From: Ecdyonurus torrentis
Lineage: Eukaryota > Arthropoda > Insecta > Ephemeroptera > Heptageniidae
Assembly: GCA_949318235.1 (NCBI GenBank)
Contig: OX439131.1
Coordinates: forward strand, 25,305,903 to 25,369,902
Direction: 5' to 3'
DNA: 64,000 nucleotides
The translations under genes and the position numbers were made by a program. The notes beneath the pieces were generated by a model. It was not told the origin of the DNA. It saw nothing but the letters and a program-made list of their open reading frames with translations, and did no database searches. This document shows, piece after piece, positions 28,204 to 42,425 of this stretch (within the stretch, counting starts at the first letter, position 1; each line of letters begins with the position of its first letter).

Positions 28204-29698
28204 GAATAACTTCGATTTTTTTTAACAATTGATTTTCTTTACAGTGCCAAAGTGTTTCAAACTTTGAATATACATATTTGAGAGTCAGTGTGGTGTATAA
28301 AAAATATAATATAGAAAAAAAAGGACAAAAATTTGTTGGCCATATACTATAATATTATCCGGAGAAAATGTTGCCAAAGTTTAAAAAAAAAAAAAAAAGC
28401 AAAGTAAAAATATAAGACTTAAAAAATCAACTTTCTTTTTTTATACATCTATCTATATCTTTCTACTTTACAACTTCATGAATTGAAAATTATTCATACC
28501 TATATACTAAAGCCTAAAGCAATGAATATTTCATATTTTTGCATAATAATTTATCAATAAAAGTTTTTCAAAAACTAGTTGGTGTGATATATATGTATGA
28601 AAAAAATAAAAGAAAGAAAAGTTAAGCACGATTTCTCTACTGAATATTTACAGAAGAAGAAAAAAAATGAGGGTGTAAAAAGAGAAATAAGATTATTATA
28701 ACACAAAATATATTGGCTTTGGTACAGTATGAATACGTTACATACATAGAGTAGCAGTATAAGCCTCTGTGATATATCGAATGTTTGGCCAAAGAAAGTA
28801 AAGTCAAAAAGTAACAAACAAAATGTCATGCTGGGTGTAAAGTGATCATATTTAACAAATATTATCCATTCAATATTTTTATAACATTTTTCTCATACGT
28901 TAAAGAAAAAAATTATACTTTTCGAGCCAACTTTAACATTTTATATATATATTTGATTTTTTATTCATGATTTGACTTAAAAAAAGCAAAAGTTTTTTGC
29001 TTTTCCTTTTGGATTTTATTGGAAAATTTATTCGATAAAATTTTAAAATTATTGAGTAGCATAAAAAGTATTAAAAATTACTTTTTCATATCGCTTAAAA
29101 GTTTATATTTTTTTTCTTCCAACATAACAATAAATTTTTTTTGCTTCATCCCACCTACAGATGCTTAGGATTTATTTCTTTTCAAAAAATTTTATGCCTC
29201 GCTGTACAGTACCTCTATCACAATTATGTAATCTTCATAAAATAGAAAAGTTTTGTTTTTCTTCAATTTTAATTACTTTTATTTGGGACACAAAAGGAAA
29301 CATATAGAAACATTCTGCATCGTGTAATTTAGGGAACGCATTGAATTATAAAATTACTCATTTACAAATTGTAAACGCGCAAAACACACGCTTATGATAT
29401 AATATAGGATCATAAATATTGTCTAATGAAGAAGCAAATGATTTCAGGTGACTTTAAGCGATTTCACTCACTTCGAAATCACTTAAAGTTGGCCTAGCTC
29501 AAAGTAGTTGTGTATTTTTTTAGTCAGTTCAGTATGCGTGTTGTTCTCAAAAGATACTTTAGTGAGAGTTTTTAAATGATAAAATAATATAACCACAATC
29601 ATGTCTACAATAATATCTGTTTACTTGTAAAGAAAAAAAAAATTTAAAAATTTTTACTAGAAGCTGAAACACAAAGCTACTTTGGTGAATATCTCATC

Positions 29699-29699
<1 letters not shown>

Positions 29700-29756
<57 letters not shown>
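29700..29756 (+). repeat. (GA)n microsatellite
   Basis: GA run with one AAAG interruption. Confidence 0.95.
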
Positions 29757-29759
<3 letters not shown>

Positions 29760-30182
29760 GTATGAAAAAAACTAAAGTTAAAATAATAAAATAGCTTCAA
29801 AACAAATTTGCTATGAAATATTATCGCTAATGCAGAGAATAGTTAACAAAAAAATAATAATTCAATTTTTTTTATCTAGGTCTATTGTCTTTATTTAACT
29901 ATTGTTACTTGTTTATCCTTTTGAATTATACATGGTATGGAGATTTGAGGATATATGCATAATACAGTGTTGCTTTGTTTGCTTTTGATATAGAATAGCA
30001 AATTAAGCGAATGTTTGTCTGTCAAACTAGAGGCTTGATTGACCAACAAGAGTCTTTGCTACTGCAGGAAAGATAAATTAATTCAATTAAATATAAATTA
30101 TAATAACAATATAAACTTGCTTATATAATACAAAATCTAAAATTTAATTATGTTTATATAATATTTCACACTTATTTTTAGG

Positions 30183-30328
<146 letters not shown>

Positions 30329-31910
30329 TAGAGAGAGAGAGAATATATAAATGATACACTATCACCCAAAAAATAAGCTGAATTTAGTAAAATAATAAAC
30401 TTTTAATATAAATATATTTTCTTTTTTGCAGAAATAAGCCTTTTTATAATTAATTTGAAAATTAAATTCTCTTTTATGTTTTTACGGTAGAAATACTTTT
30501 TCTTATTGCAACGATAATTAAAAATAAATTAAATAAAAATTTCAACTATGTAAATTTGAAACATAGCTTTCAAAAGCATTTTTTTAACTGCTTTTGAAGT
30601 TTACGTGTATACAGTATAGTAATACACTGTAATACTGTATAATACGTATTATTATTATTATTATTATTTTGCGTTGTACCCAAATAGTTTTTGACATAAG
30701 AGAATTTCTTTTATACAAGTTTACATGAAAACAATTTGTACCAAAAGTAGATTTATGTATGTTTCATTTGAAGCCATATACAAAATAATAATAATAAAAT
30801 CTAACGTTGGTGTCATGATTTTTCAAACATATATATCTGTATGATGAAATAAAATAAAATTAGTTTTTAAAGGGGTAAAAATGATAAGACTATGTTAAAG
30901 TTAGTTGAAAAATAAATCTTTCATATAAAAACAATAAAGATATAAAATTTTAATAATTTTTTGAACTTCAAGTATATAATTATAAAATATGTATATACAA
31001 TTAAATAAAAAGAGGGGGACAAAAACTTAAGAGTCTTTATATAGTTTTCAGCTTATTTTTTGTACCAATCAAATCAACCCTTTTATAGGAAAAAAATATA
31101 TATATACATAAACACAAGGAAATTAAAGCCTTATCAATTATAAATTGTGATATCAAAAGACTCTTTACATACACATATAAGAGAAAAATAACGAGCACAG
31201 TATACATACTATTTAAAATTGATCAAACAATTCTACTACATACCTGATTAGTGTATGTAATAAGGAAAGAGAATGACGTAAAAAATATATTTTAATATTA
31301 CTTATAATGACTAAAAATTTAAAATATATTCATTAAAATTTATCTAAAAAAAATTGAATAAGAGGAAAGAATATAATATTTTTCCTGCTACACATATGGT
31401 TTAACTTTTAATCGATTTAAAGTATCTTATATACGATTGAATCTGCAGGTGGCAGATTTAAATATATAATATATTTAGGGGTATTTGGATGAGGAAAGAT
31501 CATACGATTTGACAACTTTTATAGCGGAATTAATCCGGAAATGATGCATCACACAGTAGCAGTACAGACTACAGGAAAGTTTTTCCGCAATGCGATTTTT
31601 TTTTTTTAATTTCCATTTAATATTTTAATTTAAAATTTAAGTATACACAAGAAAAATTCTTAAAATTAAATATCATAAGGTATATCATTTTATTAAAAAA
31701 AATTGTTAAAAAAAAAATACTTATAATAACAGTATAATATATTATGTATAATATAATGTAGTATAAATGTAAATTAATGTATAGAAACTATCATACAAGT
31801 CAATTAAGTTATACCCTTTATACCACCATAGTAAAGGAAGGAAACGTTCATTCAATTCCTGTTTAGTATGCTTGATGCATCGTACATTTATTACATTGTG
31901 TGTAACAATT

Positions 31911-31925
31911 ATATATATATATTAT

Positions 31926-32019
<94 letters not shown>

Positions 32020-32032
32020 TACATATATATAT
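31911..32032 (+). repeat. Compound (AT)n/(ATT)n microsatellite
   Basis: AT runs interrupted by ATT triplets. The 80-codon Tyr/Ile-repeat frame is an artefact. Confidence 0.95.
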
Positions 32033-33714
32033 AATTATTTGAAAAATGTGTTAACTTTCTACAGGAAAATAAAATCTAAATATAATAATATATTTCATAT
32101 TTATATATAAATAAATAAAAAAATGTGTGAACTGCGAAAAATGATCTATAGTTAATTTAGTTTATTATTACGTAGTACATGGCTAATTTTTTAATCATTT
32201 TTAAATCAAATGAAAAAAAATAAATAAAGATGATTAAAAATATTGATTGAAAATTATATTATATAATACGCTTAAATATTAAAATAGAATAAAACTACCC
32301 AACTAATTAAGTTTATTATATATTAATTAAATAATTTTATATTCATTGTTGTATGAAACAATAATGTAATAAGAAAATTAGGTCAATACTTGTTTGTATA
32401 TAGAGAAGTATAATCAATTTTAATATACTATAATTCTAATTATATTAGCAATTTAAATTACTAACACTATAATAATAAGTATTATTAATATTATCAAGTA
32501 TATAATGGATTTAAAAAAAAATAGAACATTTTTAAAGTAATATTTGACCATCTATATTTTTCTTACGTTCCTTAAAAGTTATTTGACAAAAATTAAATCT
32601 TTTATAGCTGAATGAAATTGTAGACACTAAATGAAAATAATTTTTTTTTTCTTTTTAAGAAAAGAGAATTACATTGCGGATTATTTTTAATTGTTATACT
32701 GTTTATTACACCAGCCTTACGTAGTAGTTTATTTTCCACAAACTGTTAGAAATAAAATGTTTAACATGAAAAGAGTTTTAACTTTATATATATATATATA
32801 TATATATAACATATACATACTTACATAGTATGATAAACAATAATATGGTGAGTCTTTTCTGGGTAGTAAAAAAAAGTTGTGGAATCAATTTCTTTTTTTT
32901 CAGAAAACCATTTCTAGATGAATTATTAATTTTAAAATAAATAAATAAAAGTCTTTATATTTATGGTGAGGGTAGGATAAAAATGTCCTTTCTTACCCCT
33001 GACCGTTTCAGTTTTTTTTTTTTTTTTACAAATAGTTTGCATGCAATCATAAACAGTTAAAAATATTGCGGTTAAATAGTAATATCTGGAATCAAATTTG
33101 TTTTTGCATTTAATTTTTGAAGGTATTATATCTAACAAAATTACCATTTATAATAAAATTTGTGTTGTAATTTTTTTTAATTGTAATGTATTGTTGTGTA
33201 ATTATGTTTTTATTTACACTAATTTTTTTCATTTATAGTAATTTCATATAAAAATTTTCACAAAAGGCATTATGCATATATATTTATTTCAATGATAACT
33301 TGAAACTGAAACTATATACATTTTAATAATTCAATAAGCTTTTATTTAGCGACATATTAATAATATTCGATTTTTAATATGAATTTATAAATTTTTAACA
33401 AGTCTTCAAATGTATTAATATTTTATTTTTAACGAACATAACATGGCACACAAAAACAACCACACAAACACTATATGGTACAGTATATAGGAAAATATAT
33501 TTAGTTTTGGAAATAAATAAAAACATTTGAGTCCTTCCAGGACAATAATGGTAAGGAAATACTTATTGTTGAGACATAAGAGATAGGAAAAGCAGCTCTT
33601 TCTAAATAGCTGCAGAGTATCAGACTCTCTCTCACCTCTGCGGTGCGGGGAAATAAAAATTATGGTTTTCATTTTGCACATTTCTTTTAGTTCTAAGTAG
33701 CATTATATGCTTTA

Positions 33715-34016
33715 TATAGGGTGGTTGCATTCATGTTAAAAGCGACGCCATAAGTGATTACAAAATAACATGGGCCAGTATGGGAAAATGGCACATTTTG
33801 ATATAGTTTAAAAATACTTAGCACTTTTTTTTAGAGAATTGATGCTAGGTTTTCAAGTAGGCGAGAAAAATAATCATGAGAGAAAAATTTACTTATTTTC
33901 TAAAGAAAATAGCAAAAATCCACATTTCTCCTATATGCTTGTTAAGCAATGTTATTCGTTACTCAATTATGGCATCAAAGCGCATTTATTATGACGTCAT
34001 GCGCATACACCCTATA
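33715..34016 (+). mobile_element. TATAGGGTG MITE family, copy
   Basis: Starts TATAGGGTGGTTGCATTCATG and ends GACGTCATGCGCATACACCCTATA, giving a terminal inverted repeat of about 16 bp. It sits 17 bp left of the foldback element at 34034. Confidence 0.78.
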
Positions 34017-34033
34017 AGTCTATGCTTTGGTCA

Positions 34034-34493
34034 TAATGCGGAAGGTGAATTTGTTTAACCCCCACTTTTTATGACATTTTTGAAAAGAGCGTTAAAAAAT
34101 TTTGAGGCGCTATTTTTTCTTAGAACGATTGGAGCATGGGAAGTATTTTTAATTTATTTTTGAAAATCGACCTAAAAAGCCTGTGACGTCATCAATCGGG
34201 CATTTATTTCGGAAAGTATTGACCGTAGAAGGTTCAGTAGCCAGCTTTTTGAAATCCTGAGGATGAGCTGATTTCATTAAACTGGTTACTGAACCTCGAA
34301 CAATTAGTATTTGCCGAGAAAAAAGTGGACTGATGACGTCACAGGCTTTTTAGGTCGATTTTCAAAAATTATTTAAAAATACTTTGCATGCTCCAATCGT
34401 CCTAAGAAAAAATAGCGCCTCAAAATTTTTTAAAGCTCTTTCCAAAAATGTCATAAACTCAACAAAAAATTTCCAATTCACCTTCCTCATTAA
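34034..34493. mobile_element. 460-bp foldback element with ~200-bp inverted arms
   Basis: Left TAATGCGGAAGGTGAATT and right AATTCACCTTCCTCATTA are inverted. Complementarity continues through the AAATTTTGAGGCGCTATTTT segment, the GATTGGAGCATG segment and the GCCTGTGACGTCATCA segment, then a central AGGTTCAGTAGCCAG / CTGGTTACTGAACCT pair. It is essentially a full-length palindrome with a small loop. Confidence 0.85.
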
Positions 34494-36041
34494 GTATACT
34501 AACTGGCAATAAAAGTTATCCCACCTTTTTTTTTAACACGCATAGTAAAACAACTTCTTTCGTCAACATTTCTAGAAATTATTAAAAAATATATGAAAGT
34601 ATTCAGAATAAATTGAGCATTGAAGTAACAATTTTACATTAAGATTTTTTTTTATCATGCAGTCCTTTATTATAATAAAATATATATCAATAAATTTGAT
34701 GTGAAAAGTTTTTTATCTTAATTTTTTTATTATCACATTACATAAGAAGAAGAATAACTCTATAATGACTTGTCATAAAATGTAATAAAAATGTAAATGG
34801 AAATTTAGTACTTTAATTTCCTTGAATATAAAGTATCGATGGGATATCAATGATATTTGCATAGTGTCGCAGCGCGGATGTGAGTGTGTATTGCGGAGGC
34901 GAGAAAGAAAAAGAGAAAGAGAGAGAGAGAGGAAAACGGCATCGGTGAAAAAATTGCGTCAAGTTCAAAGCAATTACAGCCTACATTGAACATTTAACGA
35001 TATAAAATGACACACATACAAACACACACACACACACACACAAATAAATTTATTATATATGTATATAAACACATAAATAAGGTTATCCTGAAATGTCATA
35101 TTAGCAATCTACAATTAAAAAACATGTGCGCACATACTACAAACTCATAAAAAAAAAAAAAGTTAAAAAAAAAGTATAGTAGTTGTACGTGATTCCACGA
35201 GCAATATAATTTATTTTATACGTATGTCTATTTCCACTTATGTTTTATTTACATACATTAAAAGGACTTTTATTATTATTTTTTCACACAAATTTTACGA
35301 AAAAAATATGAATAAAAAAGTAAATACACATACCATTATATTATTATTTGCTGTATATACATATATAGTACCTTAATACGTATATATGTATATAATATTA
35401 TTATTTAAATATATAAAGAGTAATGTGTTTTAAATTAAAAACAATATTTTTTAAATATTATGTATGTACTGTTCATTTTATGCGTGTAATATGTAAATTT
35501 TTATCACATTTATATTCAATTTTTTTATAAACTAAACATGAATTATTAAGTTTTTGTGTTTTAAAAAAATGTATTATTGCGTTTTAATGTGTTTTGTTAA
35601 TTTTTTAATATGTATTTTTATTAAACACGAAAAGAATAATTTAAAAGAATTATATTAAAATAGAAAAAAATTATACACCAGAAAAAAAATTATTACATTA
35701 AATGCACTTTATATGCAAGTGATATGGATTTTTAGTTTCAATATTGTTCTCAAGTATAACAAAATTGTTATGAATAATTCATTTTATTTTTCTATCTATA
35801 AATTCTTCTTTATAAAATGACTTGAATAATAAACCATTATTAATAATACAGTTCATTACTCTATACCGGAGTTCACTATGCATTTTTATAATGATTATGA
35901 TATTACTTCCATTAATAATTGATCAAAGTATTTGAGATATCAAAAGCTATACAATCTAGTGTTTTCCTTTCATTTAAAACTACGACGACTCTTTAATATT
36001 ATCTTTGTAGACTCTTATCAACTAAAAGTATAACTATTTAA

Positions 36042-36375
36042 AGCCATAGACCATATAAAATAACATGTGCTTTTTAATGAATAAACACGAGATGGGAGCT
36101 TCAAAATTGATGACAATTTTTTTACTAGAATGCTAATGTAGCCCCATGAGAGAGCGTGAAAATACTGTAAAGTATGCAATGTGCGTGAATATTCATGTTT
36201 CTCACGTCATAAACATGCAATTAGTAAAAATTGTTGTGCGGGTTGCATAAATCGAAATTTTCTGATCACTGCTACGGAGCTACAGTTGGGTTTTGAGACA
36301 AGCTAAAGTTATTTATGTAAGTCCCATCAAGTGTTTTGTGATATAAATGCTTATGTTTTCTTCTAGTCTATGCCT
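36042..36375 (-). mobile_element. TTAA MITE family 1, copy 4 (reverse orientation)
   Basis: Flanked by TTAA at 36038..36041 and 36376..36379, with ends AGCCATAGACC and GTCTATGCCT. The body is the reverse complement of the other copies (GTTGTGCGGGTTGCATAAAT). Confidence 0.88.
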
Positions 36376-39329
36376 TTAAGTATACAATTCTGTAGCGTAA
36401 CCGACCGAGAACATTGCTCTTCAATATTTTATATTTTGTGCTCTAGTTTTTATTGGCTCTTATCCGGGTAATCCGTTGAAGAATGAGCAATGAACTTAAA
36501 TTAGACTAACTCACCTAACGTAAATACGAATAAACTTCATATTTATCAATGCCAAACTTAAACATAAAAAACAAGGAGAAAAAATTATTAAAATTTGTCA
36601 TGGTGTTTATTTTGCATGTTCAAAAAATATAACACTACATTATACATGTATAAGACATAATTATAATAATAAAAAAAATTAGCTTTTAAGGAGTTGTAAA
36701 TTTTAAGTTATATTTATACAAATTACAATTCAAAGTCACAAAGCAGCTGCAAAAGCAGCAGCAAAAAAAAAAAAAAAAAAAAATAACAAAAAAAAGTTAT
36801 ATTTTTAGGTATTAATTAAACAATAAATTTTGCATAATAATAATTGCATATTACAGTATATATTTATACAGTATATGCAATGACTCACACTGAACGTTTG
36901 AAACTACCCTATTAAAAACAAATCTGCAGAAGTTGTTGTGTATTTTATTTTATTTTAAATGATAATATAAGTATTGCTTGCTCAAGAAAATAAAAATTGT
37001 ACATAATATTTTAGGTCTGATTTAAAGTTCTTTATAAAACAGTTAAATAAAATATAAATGAAAAGAATGGAAAAACTTTGCACTATTGAATTACTAATAT
37101 TATAAAAAGAAGAAAAAAAAACTATTTGAAGTTATATTAAATATAAAATCTTACAAAAGACAGATAGAAATGTTATATAGTAATATATATATATACGTAT
37201 ATAAAAAGTATGAAATAGTTTTTTTTTTAATATCGTAAGATATTTTATTATATTATTTTTCATGAAAGTTTTTTTTTCTTTTGGTTTGTAAACTTACCAC
37301 TCAAGTAAGTAAGTATGTGTTACGAAGCAACAATTCATCACATGTTCAGGCAAGTGTGTGTGTGTACACATTATATACACGTACCAGTAGCTAGACTTGT
37401 TCGCTAGCCAGTCAGCAAACGACACATCTGTCTGTCATGTCAATATATATGATCTACAATACAGTCCACTATACTCATATATCATTTTAATCGAACTTAC
37501 TTTATATAGCCAGAAATCACGCACATACACACACCTTTTTTTTTTTACGTCTTCTCTCTACAATTTTATTTAACTTTATTTTTCATATTATATAGAACAT
37601 ATTTTATAATAATGTTCAATAATATTATACAATGATATATCCTTTTAATTTTTTATACATTTATATATATAAAAGAGTGAGAGAGAGGTTTTTATATATA
37701 TTTTATTCTGGTTGATTGAAGATTTAAATTTTTTATCTACATTATTGTATACTGTAGTATTATATTACTCGATTTTTTTTTATATATATTGTTATATAGA
37801 TTTATATAAGTAATGTTCAATTTTAATGAACTTTTATAATGGCTAAAAGTTTTTTTTTTAACTCAAGTATAAATAATATAAGGTTTCCTTTTTTTTATAT
37901 TATAATATGACAAATTATTACCGTCAAAAATCATTTAAGGGTAGAGTTTTTTTCCATAGTAAATAACTAAAAAATCTTTAATGACTTCAATTATATTTCA
38001 TTACATTTTTATGTTTAAAAATTTATTAAAACCTTCTTCTTCTTCTTTTTTATTTTTTTTTTGTGTGTGTGCTGCTATTTGAAATAGCTACAAAAATAAA
38101 AATTACATTATGATCACTCAAAATGAAACTTTCTACAAAGCTTTTTGATTAACTCAAAAATTGAAATTTGTCATAACTGTTATTATAAATATATTCATTA
38201 GTAGTATACAATAATACAATATATTTGTAGTTATGTGAAAGATAAAAACAAATATGATTTCTTCAACAAATTTCAATTAGCACACAAGTTAGTTTCTATT
38301 TTCACTCTTCATTTGTTTGGTTTATTGTTTCAAAAAATAATAATAAATCAAGTTTGTAGCACTATTATAGAAATCTATTTTTTGTAATGAATTAAAATAA
38401 ATAATACAGTGTGTTTAATATTGCATCATATATATTATCTTTGATAAAATATCAAAGCATTTTACTTTTACCCTTATTTTTATTTTTCTTCTTTTAAAAT
38501 GTAATTTAGTACACACAGCAGGAATTAAATTTTGAAAGAGAGAGAGAGAGAGAGAGAGTAGAAAATTTCATGTCAACTCAAAGATTTGAAATATAATTTA
38601 AATTTTTCTGTCAACATTATATATCTAGAACAACGTTTTATTTTCATCTTTTTTTATCTTTTGATTAAAACTAAAACGGAAATATGCCGTCAGAAAGTAG
38701 ACTGGAGTTTTTTTTTTCTTCTTTTACGTGCAACTCAGTCATAAGGAAATTCATTATTTACATAGTTATTCAATGTTCTTGTCACATATTACAAGAGGAA
38801 TAAAGATGAATTTCTAATATTACAACGTGATTTTTTTATTATAATATCTTATATTGATTAATGAGAAGACTAGAGAAAAAAGTATGTTAGCCCCTGTAAA
38901 GTAGGCAAAAAGTCGGACACAACTTTTTTTTTTTATTTTTTTTTTCCAATTCTTAAACGATGTATAAAGCAACACATTTTTATGATGCTTAAACGCAAAA
39001 TTACAAGAAAAATATAAAAGTTATAAATTACTGCAAAGCTGTACTGTACAAGGCTTCAAACATTGATTTTATTTTTAATAATCATAATAATAAACTACAA
39101 TTTTTTAAGTAACCGCTGTAAAATAAAATTTTATTTTATTACCATAGAGTTCTATTACTTCTTATAATATAATATATAAATGTAAACTTTGGACCATTAA
39201 AGTAATAATAATAAAAATTAAATAATTGTCTGAAATCGTAGAAAAGTAGAACAATTTCTTAAGACTTTACATTTTGGAAGAGCTATTGTTTGTCAAAATT
39301 ACCATATTTTATTTTGTGTATAATTAGTT

Positions 39330-39337
39330 TAACTTAC
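39330..39337 (-). other. 5' splice donor of the dpr-like exon
   Basis: The minus-strand sequence ATAG|GTAAGTT matches the donor consensus closely. The exon ends after the first base of a codon (phase 1), directly after the conserved LNVI strand-G residues. In Dpr proteins the next residues begin the linker to Ig2. Confidence 0.9.
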
Positions 39338-39548
39338 CTATCACGTTGAGCCTGAAGGCTAGACTGAGCTTTGGTTCTGTGTTGACCTGACACTCATATA
39401 TCCCCGCATCTCTCTCTTGAGGAAACTTGACTTGTAAGGTCCAATTTTCTGAGCGTTCAGGTCGTACAACCTGAAATCGTGCATCGCTTGTGTATGTAAA
39501 AATTCCAGCTGTGAGAATGTGTAAGTCCCGCTTCCGGATCCATGATAC
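39338..39548 (-). CDS. dpr: Internal exon of a Dpr-family Ig-domain neuronal receptor (second half of Ig1)
   Basis: This exon encodes 70 residues plus one base. Residues 1-13 (VSWIRKRDLHILT) are a signature of Dpr proteins, which are surface receptors with two Ig domains that pair with DIP proteins during synaptic partner recognition. Trp3 is the core tryptophan of Ig strand C. TYTSDARFQV (residues 19-28) is the C''-D region. NWTLQV (35-40) is strand E and holds an N-glycosylation sequon (NWT). DAGIYECQV (47-55) carries the D-x-G-x-Y-x-C motif whose Cys53 would bond to a cysteine in the upstream exon. NTEPKLSLAFRLNVI is strands F-G. The signal peptide, the first half of Ig1, Ig2 and the membrane anchor must lie on other exons that I could not find here. 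Entry phase is 0 and exit phase is 1. There is no stop or frameshift, and base composition is clearly less A+T-rich than the surroundings. The ...TAG, RP, NWTLQ and NTEPK residues resemble what I recall of the Dpr1-like subgroup, but the paralog is unresolved. Confidence 0.95.
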
Positions 39549-39575
39549 CTGAAACAATAGATAACACAGCATTTT
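39549..39575 (-). other. 3' splice acceptor of the dpr-like exon
   Basis: Read on the minus strand, a T-rich stretch (tatctattgtttcag) ends in CAG directly before GTA-TCA-TGG (Val-Ser-Trp). Entry here is in phase 0. Alignment to other Dpr proteins, where VSWIRKRDL follows a short linker, supports this boundary over the longer open frame that begins at an upstream Met. Confidence 0.88.
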
Positions 39576-40865
39576 TAGTTATACTATTAATACAATTTTA
39601 CACTTGTAACTTAAAATTTAAACATTTTATTAAATTTTATTTTCTTTACATTAACTGATTACAAAATTAACATATTGATAATACAAAAAAAAAAAAAAAA
39701 AAAAAAAAAAGACCGTAAATTATGTCTAGAAAATTTATTATTTTTTAAAGTACATTTATCATAATTTATAATACTGATAAAAAAATTTTGGAGCATTATT
39801 TATGCTTGACATATAGAAAAACAACTTAAAGAAACTGATACCACAACTACAACAGAACAAAATTTAGCTTGTTTTTTCAGTGACGAGGAAAAGAAGTGGG
39901 GAATAAAGTTCAATTGTGTTAACCGACAAAAAGTTTCTGCTTGTGTTAGACTATACAACACCACTTCCTTCCTTCAACTTCTCTAGCTTGTTTCAAACAT
40001 TTTTTTCTATTCTTTTTCCCGCTTTTGTTTTTCAGTGTTTTTCTTTCACTGAATTTCTTAAAAAAAGAGTTTTTATATGATACAAATACTGTGTTTGATA
40101 TATTATTTACGTATATATATGGGAAAAAAAATTGCTCTTCAATATTTTCAAACTCATATTTACTATTAAAGTAAAAACTGAGTGTAAAATGTTCATAAAA
40201 ATTTCAAGTATGTGTAATGTGACTTGCAGCATTTTTTTTATAGTTATATGTCATATATTTTGCTGCAAATGAAGCATTTTTTTTCGTTATATTTTTAAGG
40301 AGTGCCTACAGTTAAATTTTTTATATATATAAAACATTTCAACTTGCATATTATGAAAATTTTGAATTTATTGGTAAATTTGTAGAGTATGAAAGATAAT
40401 TCAAGTATTAGTTTTATTTCATGCACTTTACGTGCATAAGAATGAATACAGTTTAAAAGCTCACATTTCTGCAGTCCTTTCATAACATTCGAGTGTAGCA
40501 TACATTCTTATATATTTTAATGACAAAAAATATATAAAATTTCCTTAAAAAAAAAATACAAAAATAAAAAGCATTCTAAAAAAAATGAATGCATTTTTGC
40601 ATAAGATTTAAAGATTGTTAAGATATATATTTTTTAATATGAAATTTTTATAATAATGAATAAAAATCATACAATGGAATATAATGGTTTCCTGTTTTTC
40701 TCACTTACTTTTCATTCACAAAGGGATTTAAAAGAAGTTTTTCTTCTGCATCAAAGCTTTTGAAACCTTTAAAGATGAACCTTATTATATTCAGTAAACA
40801 TTCATTGGTTGAAAGAAAAAAAAATCAACAATATATATTTTTTCTCCTTTCTTTTTTTAAAGCTT

Positions 40866-40867
<2 letters not shown>

Positions 40868-40930
<63 letters not shown>
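40868..40930 (+). repeat. (AT)n microsatellite
   Basis: TA run of about 62 bp, 1.3 kb from the dpr-like exon on its upstream side. Confidence 0.96.
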
Positions 40931-40932
<2 letters not shown>

Positions 40933-41085
40933 GTTTGAAATATCAATATCTAAATTAATGAATGTAGGCTTGAAATATTATACTAAAATATTTATATTTT
41001 AAAATCATAGCTATGTTTAATTCGTAATTTTGTAGATTTTAACATTAAAATGTACATTCTACAGAAATATGGAGACTTTATTTAA

Positions 41086-41411
41086 AGGCATAGACAACAT
41101 GAAAATAGTATCATTTACATCACAAAACACTTGATGGGACTTACATAAATAACATTAATTGGTCTCAAAACCCAACTGTAGCACCGTAGCAGTGATCAGA
41201 AAATTTTGATTTAAGCAACCCACACAACATTTTTATACTAGTTTTTACCTGTTTCTGACGTCGTAAACAGACATATTCACGCAAATTGCATACTTTACAG
41301 TTTGTTTACGCTCTCTTATGGGGCCATATTTACATTCTGGTAAAAATTATCATCAGTTTTGTAGATGCGATTTTGTGTTAAAGAACATGTTGTTTCATGT
41401 TTTCTATGCCT
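41086..41411 (+). mobile_element. TTAA MITE family 1, copy 5
   Basis: TIRs AGGCATAGACAACATGAAAA and TTTCATGTTTTCTATGCCT give the clearest terminal inverted repeat of the family. TTAA flanks at 41082..41085 and 41412..41415. Confidence 0.88.
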
Positions 41412-42381
41412 TTAATACAAAATTTCCTGTATCATAAATGAAAAGTATATACACGAGAAAAAGGTAACAAAAAAGTAGCTGTTGTAATATTATGCTCAGT
41501 TGTAAATTTACAGTAATGGCATTGATGCCATTTAATTTTGATTACATTTTATTTGATTGGAGTATTTTTAATTTAAACAATGATTTAAATTACAAGTAAA
41601 AGTTATATGATTTGAATTGAACACCATAATGTACTTTAAACATAACACTAAACTGTCTATATTGGCCAAATGAAACATTAAAGATTTTTGGTAGATAATA
41701 TTTCAATATTTTAGAGATAGTTTAGATTAATACCTATCTCATCAATACAACCATTTATATTTGGAAATGAAATAAACCTATATTTCATGACAATTATTTA
41801 TAACTAATCAATATACGTGATTGGTTATATAATAATATTAAATATTGCATTTATAACAACAACATAAAATGTTATTTTTATTATTTTTAAACCAATGCGA
41901 GAAAAAGTTGACATAATTTTTATATGTTGTAATATTTGATTTTTGCAAGATAAACTTAAAACAAAGTATATTTGCTATCTTTTAAATACTTATACTTTAC
42001 TTATATCAAACTACTATCAAGTATATCTTACTTTATATACTTCATTATACTGAGGAAAATTTCTAAAGTTACTCGTTGAATATTCAAAGTACGATTGTAA
42101 TGTAATGAAAAAAAAAAATGAAAAAAAAAAAAATAAATAAAAAACTTGCAGCAATCAGAATATTGCAAGAATATTGAAATCACTGAAAGAGAGAAAAAAA
42201 AAGAGACTAGGATTCAATCAGTAAAAGTATACTATGCTCAACCATACAAAATAATTCTTTTTAATAACCAAAGTTGTATTTTTTTTATTTTTAAAAATTG
42301 GAAAGTAGAAAGAGAGAATAAATGAATGAGAAAAAAAAAACCTCATTGGTGCCAAACATTAGTCGCTCAAAAAGATATATA

Positions 42382-42386
<5 letters not shown>

Positions 42387-42421
<35 letters not shown>
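42387..42421 (+). repeat. (AT)n microsatellite
   Basis: TA run of about 35 bp. Confidence 0.93.

Positions 42422-42425
<4 letters not shown>

Noticed and set aside
31868..32110. Tyr/Ile repeat frame, and similar ones at 27932, 40760, 42291..42609 and 54432
   Set aside because: Translations of (AT)n tracts and their A+T-rich flanks.
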